DNA from: Teretinema sp942493045
GTDB taxonomy: Bacteria; Spirochaetota; Spirochaetia; Treponematales; Treponemataceae
Reading direction: 5' to 3'
Length of the DNA stretch: 64,000 bases
NCBI GenBank assembly: GCA_942493045.1
Contig: OW818665.1
Coordinates: 2,976,001-3,040,000 of the forward strand
The translations under genes were made by a program, and so were the position numbers. Shown here in pieces: positions 51,261 through 59,295 of the stretch. The notes beneath the pieces were generated by a model. That model was not told the origin of the DNA. It saw only the letters and a list, made by a program, of their open reading frames with translations, and searched no databases. Every line of letters begins with the position of its first letter. Position 1 is the stretch's first letter.

Positions 51261-51689
51261 ATTTTATCTCCTTCGTTCTCAGATAAAGTTCTTTTTGGTA
51301 TTGCACTTAACGTTTCGAGGCTTTATGAGCTCCGTTTTATTACTTTTTACCCCTATTTGAGATCCTTCCAAACCAATCTTTTTTCATAGAGAAAAACACA
51401 TGTCCTGATTATACCACAACAAAGCGGTATTACAAGATTTTTATGTTTACTGTGATGAAGCTATACAAAATATAAAACGCTTTAGGCTGAGGTTGGTGCT
51501 GTAAGGAAAGAGGATGGGAGAGAAATAATAAAAACCTAATAAACTTGGATATATACAGGATAGATATCATTTTGAACACAGTAGATTGTTGTGGAGAATT
51601 ACTGCTTTTCCGCAGGTTTTGTGGAATACATATCTTTAGGCACAACTGCCATAAACTGTGGTATCAGAGAACAGGTTTGAGTTGGTGTA
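51261..51689 (-). other. 429-base AT-rich gap without a confident gene; promoter, short frames and a cassette-like site
   Basis: No convincing gene lies here. What it holds: a good promoter (TTGTAA, 16 bases, TATAAT with TGG extension) at 51435-51408 on the minus strand; an ATG six bases after that -10 box opening a five-codon frame, overlapped by a 15-codon frame at 51387-51340; and, just before the next gene, GTTAAGT at 51310-51304 (minus strand) which matches the integron core GTTRRRY. The region may be a remnant of a deleted immunity or toxin gene. Confidence 0.4.
51408..51435 (-). promoter_or_regulatory. Promoter upstream of the unknown 164-residue gene
   Basis: Minus strand TTGTAA (51435-51430), 16-base spacer, TATAAT (51413-51408) with TGG before it. 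Leader to the ATG at 51260 is about 140 bases, unusually long for this window. Confidence 0.5.
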
Positions 51690-52358
51690 TCATAAAAGGA
51701 GTAAAAAACGAAGTTCATATGGAAGAAGAATGTAGTTCTCAATTAATGATTTTTTTAGTTGTGATATTTGTCCTGAAATCTTATAAAGTGTGTCGGCGGT
51801 TATTTGGGGTATCGAGCGTTCGACGATATGGATTGAATCACTAGATTGTTCAATCCATAAGGTAAGTTCTTCCGAATAATTTTGAATATTTCCATTTCTT
51901 CGTTCTAGTATTGGATTTCCTCTGTCATCTAGAATACGTGCTGTGTTGTAGTCATATACTGAGATTAGGCTACCATTCAAGTATTCCTTAATTGTGTTAT
52001 TTTCAATGATTAACTTTTTACTATTTGTAATATCTGTGTTGTTGTAGGAATTAATCTGGCGACTGATAATTTCGATGGTTTTTTCTGTTGGTGAGAACGT
52101 GTTGTGTATGGATAGTCCCTTAACAGTATAGAGCGAATAAATAAAATTGTTTTCTTTTTTTACAATGAGTTCGTTTAAAGTTTCATTGTTTTTAATAAGC
52201 TTCTTGGTACATGTTGTAATCATACCGTTTGGATCGTAATTAATAGTCCATGCGATCGTTTCACCCTCACTGCGCGGAGAAATAGTAATGACTATTTCTT
52301 GTGAAAATAATGTATTCACTAGAAACAATGAAATAATAATCTGGAAAAATAGTTTCAT
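51690..52358 (-). CDS. Candidate periplasmic immunity protein for the RHS toxin
   Basis: 222 residues, strongly AT-rich codon use. A signal peptide is clear (MKLFFQIIISLFLVNTLFSQ), so the protein should be in the periplasm or lipid-free at the surface. The rest is strand-rich with many N, T and I residues and no recognised family. The ATG overlaps the RHS stop in an ATGA arrangement, the usual toxin-immunity coupling. Because the RHS tip looks like a cell-wall enzyme, an exported partner that blocks it before it reaches the peptidoglycan is the simplest reading. This is inference from position, export signal and composition. Confidence 0.55.
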   Translation of the reverse strand: MKLFFQIIISLFLVNTLFSQEIVITISPRSEGETIAWTINYDPNGMITTCTKKLIKNNETLNELIVKKENNFIYSLYTVKGLSIHNTFSPTEKTIEIISRQINSYNNTDITNSKKLIIENNTIKEYLNGSLISVYDYNTARILDDRGNPILERRNGNIQNYSEELTLWIEQSSDSIHIVERSIPQITADTLYKISGQISQLKKSLIENYILLPYELRFLLLL

Positions 52359-55300
52359 CTGTTTTTTCTCCTTTTCTGCTCTTCGGTGGCCTGTACAGTA
52401 AGTGTAACTCTTGTGTCTTGTGTTAATAGATCATCGACTAATCGACCCAACTCATTTACTGCTGTGTTTTCCATTCGTATGCATCCATAGGTATTATCAT
52501 TTATATTATTTTTTCCTTGAGGTTCTGCAGAGTAACCGCCTCCATGAATTTGATAACCGGTATCCCATGTTGTTCCAGTCGGAATCCATCTCCCATCAAT
52601 GTTTGTGTATGTTGGTACAGTTTGACCTGCATTCGTATTAATTTTTGTTTGTCCATAAGTATTGTTATTTGGATGACTAACGCTGACTACATTCCATGTG
52701 CCTTCTGGATATGTTTGAGGGTAATAGTTCTCGTTAGAAGGTATTGTCGTAGCACGGGGGGTGTTCATTGGCTGGGGATTATTTGTGGCTTGATACACGG
52801 TTCGTCTAGCTGGTTGTTGTGGTTTTGCATCGTTATAAACATTTAACGTAATAGTTTCATTGTCTTTTGTATAAATTAGATTTGCAACAGAATCCAACCC
52901 CCACCAATCCACCAAATTAACCGGGTCGTTTTCTGCGTAGGTGTACCAGTTTGGGCCGTCGTGGAGGGGGTCGACTGTGGTCCAGCGGGCGGTGGCGGGG
53001 GAGTAGTCGCGGTAGCCGTAGTTGTGGAGGGCGGTGGTGGGATCTTGGACTTTGCCGCGGAAGCCGGGCACGGAGACCAAGGCGGAAACTAGAGCGGGAA
53101 CGGCGGGTGGGGAGGCTGGGGTGGCCAGTGAGGGGAGAGGCTGGCCGAAGCAGTCCCAGTCGGCGCGGGAGACGGGGCGGCCGGAGGCGTCGGTCAGGGA
53201 GCGCACTGAGCCTAAAAGATCGGTGCCGTAGTAGAGGCGCTCGCCTGAGCTGGTGTGAGTTGCCATTTCGGAACCTCCTGCATAGAGCGGTGAGCGCGTC
53301 TGCGTGCCGCGGTCGGAGCGCAGCGTGTAACCGCCTTCATCGGTTGTACTATAGCGGTCTGCGGCTTCCGCCCCGGGCGCGCGGTAGCGGCCGCCGGTGA
53401 CGGGCGCGGGGCCGGCTGGGGAGCCGGACAGGCTTGAGCCCGTCAGGGTCGAATCGCCGAAAACCGGGCCTTCCGTAAGGATGTCAAAGCTGAAGGTGTC
53501 GTACAGGGTGCGGACAGGGGCGGCGCCGTCGTCGGCGGACAGGGTGCGGCGGCCGAAGGCGTCGTAGCGGTAAGTCGTGCGCGCTCTGGTAAGCGCGACA
53601 TGATCAGTATAGATAGCCGATTCAATCCTGTTACGCGCAGTATAACGGTACTCCGCCAGATAACGCAAGCTTTTTTCTTCAACAAGATTGCCGTTTGGGT
53701 CATAGCGGAAACTGACATCTCCGGCGCGGATCAAGCGGTCCTCGGCGTCGTATTCGTAAAGCGTCATTTCCCCGGCGCGGAAACGGGAAATCCGGTTGCC
53801 GTTGGCGTCATAGCTGAAGCGTTCCGCGAACATTGGAGCGCTGGCGCCGAGCAGGCCGCTCCGGCCGCTACCCATCCGCTCCAGCAACGCGGACAGGGCG
53901 GCGTGTTCGGCGCGGTTGAAATCGTACCATTCAGCGCTGCCGGATCCACCGCTGCCGTCGCCACCACCGCCGTTACCGGATTGCGCCGGATAATAGACTA
54001 TCGCCAGCCGCGCGGCCGCGTCGTAGCGGTAGACGGTTACCCGGCCGTTTTCGTCGACGCTGTGGCTGCGCCGGCCGGACCCGTCGTAGACATAGCCCTC
54101 GGCGCGCAGCAGGGCGGTCGGTCCGGCCTCCCGGATCAGGATAACCCGGCCGGCGCTGTCGTAGCTGGTCAGCAAGCGCACCCCGTTTCCGAACCTGCGC
54201 TCCGTTTCGCGGCCGGCTCTGTCATAATCGAAGCTGACCGCAAGGCGCGTTTTGATATCTTCAATTTCCCGCAACTCGCCGTTTTTCCCCCAGCGGTAGG
54301 CAATTTCGCGGTCAGCGCCGCTGGCTAAAATCCGCCGCCCGGCGCGGTCGTAACGGAAACGCACCGTAACGCCGGCTGCGCTGTCCCCCTGCTCGATGAT
54401 CCGGCCGCCGGCATCGTAGCGGTAACTGAGTGCGCCGTCAGAATTTACCGCGGCGTAATTAACGGCGCCTTCGGCGTTCAGAACTTCGGTAATCCGCTCG
54501 CCGCTCGAAAAGTCGGTGGTCCGGCGGTTTTGGGCGCTGTCATACTGAATGGCGGCGCGCTGTCCCGCGAAATCACACAGCCGCGCCGGACGGTCCAGGG
54601 CGTCATAGACGCATTCGCTTCGCGCGCCCAGCCGGTTGGTCTCGCTTGTCAGGCGGCCCCATTGATCGCTGGTATAGACCGATTGATTGCCACGGGCGTC
54701 GGTACGGATAATACGCCGCCCGGCGTCCTCGTACCGATAAGTCACGCTGTCCGTTTCCAGTTCGCCGATTCCCTCCGCGGCCAGACGTCCGGCGGCGTCG
54801 TAGCGGTACCGGCGGTCCAGGCCCCCGCGGGTTTTCTGGCGCAGTACCCTCCCGACCGCGTCGTACCAGGTTTGGCGGAGTGGCCCGGCCGCGTCGGCGG
54901 CGAGTATTTCCTGTCCCAGCTGATTATAGCGATAGTCAATTTGCGTGCCATCGGCGGCAACGCTCCGGGAGAGCAGGCCGAGTTCATTATACTGATAGGC
55001 GCTTTCGTTGCCGTAGCCGTCAATCTCCCTTTCTATCTGGCCGCGTTTGTTCCGCAGATACTCTCGGGTGATTCCGGTACCGTCGGTGACGGCGACAATC
55101 TCGCCGAAGGCGTTCAGTCGGTAACTTGTGTAATACAGGCCTCCGGCGCATTCCTCGACCGCCCGGCCGCCCTCACTCCAGGACCAGGCCTTCCATTGGC
55201 CGTCGGCGCGATTCTCGGCTCTGGTCATCCGGCCGGCGCTGTCATAGCGGTACAGCCACAGCGCGCCGGCTTTTTCGGCGGCGACCAGTAAATTCCGGCC

Positions 55301-58201
55301 GTCATAGCGATAGCGGGTTTGTGTTCCGGCGCGGTCTACAGCCCGGACCAGGTTGCCGGCGCTGTCGTATTCGGTAGTCTCCGCTTCCGCCCCGTCGCGG
55401 GTCGAACCGCTGCCGTCGCCGGCGCTGTCATACTGCCAGCGCAGCAAACCTCCAGTGGTGGCAGTCAGCGCTACTGGCCGGCCGGCGGCGCTGGAGGCGA
55501 AGGTTTCAGTTTCACCGGCGGGGTTTAGCGTTTGAACCGGGCGGTTTTCATCGTTATAGAAACTGATCCAGGGATTTCCCAGAGCGTCTGTGCGGCGCTC
55601 TTCGCGCCCGGCAGTGAGTCTGCGGTAATCGATTGTGGTGGTCGAACTGTCGCCACCCGTGAGGCTGCGCGTTTCGCTTACCGGCCGGCCGGCGCCGTCG
55701 TAATCCCATTGCGTCTGCCAGGGGCCCTGCGCCGTACCGGTGAGTTGCCCCGCCTCGTTCCAGGAGTGCGTAGTGTGCGTGCCGTAGTCATCGGTGACCG
55801 CGATCAGTTTATGGCGGCGGTCGTAGCGATAGCTGGTAGCGCGGACTTCCCCGGTCAGCGTGTCCGTCCGGCGAACGCTGACCAGGTCCTTGCGGCTGTC
55901 GCGCGTCCAGACGGTTTCCAGGCCATTAGCTTCCTTGACCGTTACTGTACGGGGCGCGTACGTCCAGATGGTGTTTTCCGCGGCGGCGTTTTCGCGCGTC
56001 AGCGGACGGCCGAGGGCGTCCCAGGTAAAACGCTCGGTGTACACACTGCCGTCTCTGTCGGTGAGGGTGCGCGAACTGAGGAAGCCGTCGCTGTCCCATT
56101 GCCAGCTGAGCGCCGCGCCGCTGGAGAGACGCTTACACAGTGGCCGGCCGCTGCTGTCGTAGGTGGCGGTGTATACCGGTTTTCCGCCGCGCTGTTCGCT
56201 CAAACGGTTGCCATCTCCGTCCACCGTCCAGCGTACCGTCACTCCGTCACGGTCGGTGAACGAGATCATATCCCCTCGGGCGTTGCGCTCAATGCGGTTG
56301 GCACTGCCGTCGCTGTGCCGTTCGGACAGCAGTAAGCCGCGGTCGTTATACTGATAGCTGACGCGCTGGCCGTTAATCGTGCGCGCGCTGAGCCGGCCTT
56401 CACTGTCATATTCATAGAGTTCCTCCGCGCCGTCAGCGGTGTTCCGCCCTTGAAGCTGCCATTGTCCGTTCAGCCGGTATATGGTGCGTTCTCCTCCGTA
56501 GCCGGTGTGCGCGGTGACGCGGGTCAGCGGATTGTAACTGAAGGTTTCGGTGTTGCCCATTTCGTCAACGGTGGAAGTGGTCAGTCTCCGGCCGTCAGCT
56601 CCGGCAAGCGCATAGTAGTAGCGCACGGAGGAGAGATCGCCTTTAACTGTCTCCGCCAGGCGGCGCCCCTCATAGCGGTAGCCGATACTGTCGCCGTCGC
56701 TGTCGCGTACCGCGCTTAAGGTCTCTCCGTCATAGCTGTAAACAGTCCTGCCTCCAAGGGCGTCGGTAATCACGCTGATCTTGCCGCCGCTATCCCGCTC
56801 GAAAGAAGCGATAACGCGGTCGCGGTAGCGGATCCCCGTGAGTATCCCATCGGTATATTGATATTCGATTCCGTCGCCGGAGCGGTTTTCCTGACGCCGC
56901 AGCCGGCCGTCGCGACCGTAGATTGTTACCAGACCATCGGCGTCTTCAACGCGCACGCTGCCGTCGGCGCGCAGCAACACCAGATTGGTATCGCCGGGTA
57001 CGGTGCAGACAGCCTGCGAGCCATTCGGGTAACGAGTCTCCGCGGCGTTGTAGTCGATCGGGGCAGTCAGCCGGTAAGTCCGGAATACCCCATTGCCGTC
57101 ATAGATAACGAGGGCGTCATTGCCGCAGTCGCGGTAGGTTTCGAATCCCGTGCCGTCGAGCGCGGCCGCGTTAACCGCGCTGTTGAGCCGGGCGTGCTCC
57201 AGTTCCCGTTCGCTGACCGCCAGAGCCGCATCGGCCAGGCGCAGCATTGTGCCGATAATCGCGAGCCGGCTTTCGGCGAGGTTTATCTGCGTGGCGCAGT
57301 TCCAGGTGAACCATTGAGTGCGTGCCGCAGCCGCGCGCTGACAAGCTTCGGTATCGCTGATAGCCCTGCTGATTTCAGCGCTTTGGCTGTAACCGCAGTT
57401 GCGCAGTATTTCCAATTGATCCGCAAATAATTGAAGCAGCCGTTCGCTTTCCGCAAGTCCCCGGCTGTGGAGCAGCCGCATTTCGGCAAGCAGACGCGTG
57501 GCCTGCTCCCGGCCCTCGCGCAGGCTTTGGCAGGCAGCGTAAACTGTGTCCCGCTCGGTTTCGGCGTTGGGTTTAACTCCCAGAATGACGCGGCTGTCCA
57601 GGCTGGAATACCAGAGCGCGCCCAGATTTCCGCTGGTGACCGCGTCGCCAGTCATTGATCGTGATATAGCGTAGCTGTTCAGACCGGTGTTCAACTCCAA
57701 ATCCGTCTCACTGATTTCAAACCGGCCGTTGGCGACATTAACCGGGTCCCCAGCCCGCGGCGGGTTGATTTCAATGTTGGAGACATTCAAATTACGCACC
57801 GAGTTATCGGTAATCAATAAGGCTGAAGTCAGCTTCACGGCGTTGATATCCGCCGTGGCCTGTCCGGCGGCGTTCGCGGCGGAGGCCAGGGCAGCCGTAT
57901 CGGCATTGAACTGCTCCTGGATGGCTTCCTGAAGCTCGGCCTCGCTTGCCGGATAATTACCCGGTACGTTTATGGTAGCGCTGCGTGTCCTGCTGGGCAT
58001 ACTTTCACTGCGGCTGGTGTAACTTGAGGAATCATTCGGATCGTCACCCTCCAGGTCTACCGACCCGCCGTCATCAGTCTCGTAAGTGCCATCATCATTT
58101 TCACTGGAATACGATTCTGAATAGGTGACCACGATGGTATAGGCAAAACACAGCGCCGCCGCGACAAGTAGCGCCAGGATAAGACAGAGCTTCCTTTTCA
58201 T
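52355..58201 (-). CDS. Secreted RHS/YD-repeat polymorphic toxin with L,D-transpeptidase-like tip
   Basis: 1948 residues. Signal peptide (about 1-20), a DUF6531-like segment with GDPVNVANGRFEISETDL near 155-175, then long YD/RHS repeats (YRYDGRNLL, RYDAAGRL-type) to about 1700, and the RHS core YYGTDLLGSVRSLTDASGRP ... YGYRDYSPATARWTTVDPL, ending YAENDPVNLVDWWGLDS near 1771. The variable tip (1772-1948) has GYQIHGGGYS with H1886 and YGCIRMEN with C1907, the H/C layout of YkuD L,D-transpeptidases (as in Tlde1 type VI effectors). It should remodel or damage peptidoglycan. Tip codons are AT-rich, core codons GC-rich, a sign of tip replacement. GGAGG, inside a hairpin, precedes the ATG. Confidence 0.88.
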   Translation of the reverse strand: MKRKLCLILALLVAAALCFAYTIVVTYSESYSSENDDGTYETDDGGSVDLEGDDPNDSSSYTSRSESMPSRTRSATINVPGNYPASEAELQEAIQEQFNADTAALASAANAAGQATADINAVKLTSALLITDNSVRNLNVSNIEINPPRAGDPVNVANGRFEISETDLELNTGLNSYAISRSMTGDAVTSGNLGALWYSSLDSRVILGVKPNAETERDTVYAACQSLREGREQATRLLAEMRLLHSRGLAESERLLQLFADQLEILRNCGYSQSAEISRAISDTEACQRAAAARTQWFTWNCATQINLAESRLAIIGTMLRLADAALAVSERELEHARLNSAVNAAALDGTGFETYRDCGNDALVIYDGNGVFRTYRLTAPIDYNAAETRYPNGSQAVCTVPGDTNLVLLRADGSVRVEDADGLVTIYGRDGRLRRQENRSGDGIEYQYTDGILTGIRYRDRVIASFERDSGGKISVITDALGGRTVYSYDGETLSAVRDSDGDSIGYRYEGRRLAETVKGDLSSVRYYYALAGADGRRLTTSTVDEMGNTETFSYNPLTRVTAHTGYGGERTIYRLNGQWQLQGRNTADGAEELYEYDSEGRLSARTINGQRVSYQYNDRGLLLSERHSDGSANRIERNARGDMISFTDRDGVTVRWTVDGDGNRLSEQRGGKPVYTATYDSSGRPLCKRLSSGAALSWQWDSDGFLSSRTLTDRDGSVYTERFTWDALGRPLTRENAAAENTIWTYAPRTVTVKEANGLETVWTRDSRKDLVSVRRTDTLTGEVRATSYRYDRRHKLIAVTDDYGTHTTHSWNEAGQLTGTAQGPWQTQWDYDGAGRPVSETRSLTGGDSSTTTIDYRRLTAGREERRTDALGNPWISFYNDENRPVQTLNPAGETETFASSAAGRPVALTATTGGLLRWQYDSAGDGSGSTRDGAEAETTEYDSAGNLVRAVDRAGTQTRYRYDGRNLLVAAEKAGALWLYRYDSAGRMTRAENRADGQWKAWSWSEGGRAVEECAGGLYYTSYRLNAFGEIVAVTDGTGITREYLRNKRGQIEREIDGYGNESAYQYNELGLLSRSVAADGTQIDYRYNQLGQEILAADAAGPLRQTWYDAVGRVLRQKTRGGLDRRYRYDAAGRLAAEGIGELETDSVTYRYEDAGRRIIRTDARGNQSVYTSDQWGRLTSETNRLGARSECVYDALDRPARLCDFAGQRAAIQYDSAQNRRTTDFSSGERITEVLNAEGAVNYAAVNSDGALSYRYDAGGRIIEQGDSAAGVTVRFRYDRAGRRILASGADREIAYRWGKNGELREIEDIKTRLAVSFDYDRAGRETERRFGNGVRLLTSYDSAGRVILIREAGPTALLRAEGYVYDGSGRRSHSVDENGRVTVYRYDAAARLAIVYYPAQSGNGGGGDGSGGSGSAEWYDFNRAEHAALSALLERMGSGRSGLLGASAPMFAERFSYDANGNRISRFRAGEMTLYEYDAEDRLIRAGDVSFRYDPNGNLVEEKSLRYLAEYRYTARNRIESAIYTDHVALTRARTTYRYDAFGRRTLSADDGAAPVRTLYDTFSFDILTEGPVFGDSTLTGSSLSGSPAGPAPVTGGRYRAPGAEAADRYSTTDEGGYTLRSDRGTQTRSPLYAGGSEMATHTSSGERLYYGTDLLGSVRSLTDASGRPVSRADWDCFGQPLPSLATPASPPAVPALVSALVSVPGFRGKVQDPTTALHNYGYRDYSPATARWTTVDPLHDGPNWYTYAENDPVNLVDWWGLDSVANLIYTKDNETITLNVYNDAKPQQPARRTVYQATNNPQPMNTPRATTIPSNENYYPQTYPEGTWNVVSVSHPNNNTYGQTKINTNAGQTVPTYTNIDGRWIPTGTTWDTGYQIHGGGYSAEPQGKNNINDNTYGCIRMENTAVNELGRLVDDLLTQDTRVTLTVQATEEQKRRKNR

Positions 58202-58205
58202 GGAT

Positions 58206-58235
58206 GATCCTCCGCCACTGGTTGTGCGGAGGATC
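58206..58235 (-). promoter_or_regulatory. Hairpin sequestering the RHS ribosome binding site
   Basis: On the minus strand the leader contains a perfect 10-bp inverted repeat: GATCCTCCGC (58235-58226), a 10-base loop, and GCGGAGGATC (58215-58206). The 3' arm holds the GGAGG ribosome site (58213-58209), seven bases before the ATG at 58201. A folded leader would hide the site; opening by temperature, ligand, RNA or protein would allow toxin synthesis. Seen in the sequence; regulation is inferred. Confidence 0.6.
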
Positions 58236-58323
58236 AGTATTTTTGACCGGGATTATTGATGATAAGATTAAAAAAACAGTGTATAACTACATCGATTTAC
58301 TTTGAACAGGAGACTGACAAATT

Positions 58324-58518
58324 ATGGATGGGAAAAATCGCGCGGATATTCACCCGGGACTGAAAGTGGCCGTGGTGCTCAAAGAGGATCAGCGTACCGG
58401 CAAACTTACTGAGGGTGTTGTGCGGGATTTGCTGACCAACTCGCCGACGCACCCTCACGGGATCAAGGTGCGCCTGGAATCCGGCCTGGTCGGCCGGGTT
58501 CAAAAAATCTTAGGTTAG
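58324..58518 (+). CDS. YwbE-family protein (DUF2196)
   Basis: 64 residues, the full length of the family: ADIHPGLKVAVVLKEDQRTGKLTEGVVRDLLTNS, then HPHGIKVRLESGLVGRVQKI. Small SH3-like-fold proteins of this type are widely conserved but of unknown function. AGGAG lies about ten bases before the ATG. It ends in a four-base overlap with the convergent LysE gene, and is divergent from the RHS gene, whose promoter region it shares. Confidence 0.85.
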   Translation: MDGKNRADIHPGLKVAVVLKEDQRTGKLTEGVVRDLLTNSPTHPHGIKVRLESGLVGRVQKILG

Positions 58519-59111
58519 TGCAGGAACGAAGGCAGTACCGAAACTACCAGCAGGACGGCCATCGAGATATTGAATATTTTCTGGCGGAGCGGTTCGGAGA
58601 GCCAGGTTTTGACGATGGTGCCGAACAGCGCCCAGGAGGACACCGCGCAAAAGGCCAGCACAATGTTGGCCGCCCCGCCGATCGTCAGACTGGGCCAAAA
58701 GGCTTGCGGATTGGTGAAGGAAGTAACAATGGTGATCGCGGCGAACCAGGCCTTGGGGTTGATCCACTGAAAGGCGGCTGAGCCCAAAAAGGTCATCGGC
58801 GCGGCGACTTCGGCGGACTTACCGAAGCCGGAACTGGTGGCGATTTTATAGGCCAGAAACAGCAGATAGGCGAAAGCCGCGACTTTCAGAATGAGGTAGG
58901 CTTGCGGCAGGGCTTCGAACAACCGGCCCAGTCCGGCGCCCACTAAAAGCAGCATGATGGCGAAACCCAGACAGACACCGAGAATGTGCGGCAGGGTACG
59001 CTGGTAGCCGTGATTGGCTCCGGAAGCCAGGGCGATCAAATTATTCGGTCCGGGTGTAAAGGCCGAGACTGATGAGAAAACCAGCAGTCCGGCAAATAAT
59101 GTCATTGTCAT
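58515..59111 (-). CDS. LysE/RhtB-family amino acid exporter
   Basis: About 198 residues from the ATG at 59111; an upstream ATG at 59174 adds non-conserved residues. Six hydrophobic segments with the family start FTPGPNNLIALASGANHGYQRTLP, which is the LysE/RhtB signature (PGPN, then the A-x-G-x-x-x-G). It exports amino acids or homoserine-like compounds across the inner membrane. A TACAGT box lies six bases before the ATG, a weaker example of the leaderless layout. Confidence 0.85.
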   Translation of the reverse strand: MTMTLFAGLLVFSSVSAFTPGPNNLIALASGANHGYQRTLPHILGVCLGFAIMLLLVGAGLGRLFEALPQAYLILKVAAFAYLLFLAYKIATSSGFGKSAEVAAPMTFLGSAAFQWINPKAWFAAITIVTSFTNPQAFWPSLTIGGAANIVLAFCAVSSWALFGTIVKTWLSEPLRQKIFNISMAVLLVVSVLPSFLH

Positions 59112-59295
59112 GGAGTTACTGTACCGGAAACTCCGGAAAAATGGAATAACCGCTGTGGGGAAAAATATACCCATGTCGATGGGCAGAAATTACCCGTCCA
59201 TCAGGCCGCCCTGCCCCTGATGAGCAAGAAATTCCCGGATTTGCATATTCCGGCCGCTGGCACGATACTTGCTATAAAAGACCCAAGGAGCTCCC

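Noticed and set aside
51430..51645. 71-codon minus-strand frame in the AT-rich gap
   Set aside because: AT-rich sequence gives open frames by chance; no ribosome site, no motif and an odd leucine/serine composition.
55532..56335. A 267-codon plus-strand frame inside the RHS gene
   Set aside because: Antisense of GC-rich YD repeats, low-complexity composition, no recognisable domain.
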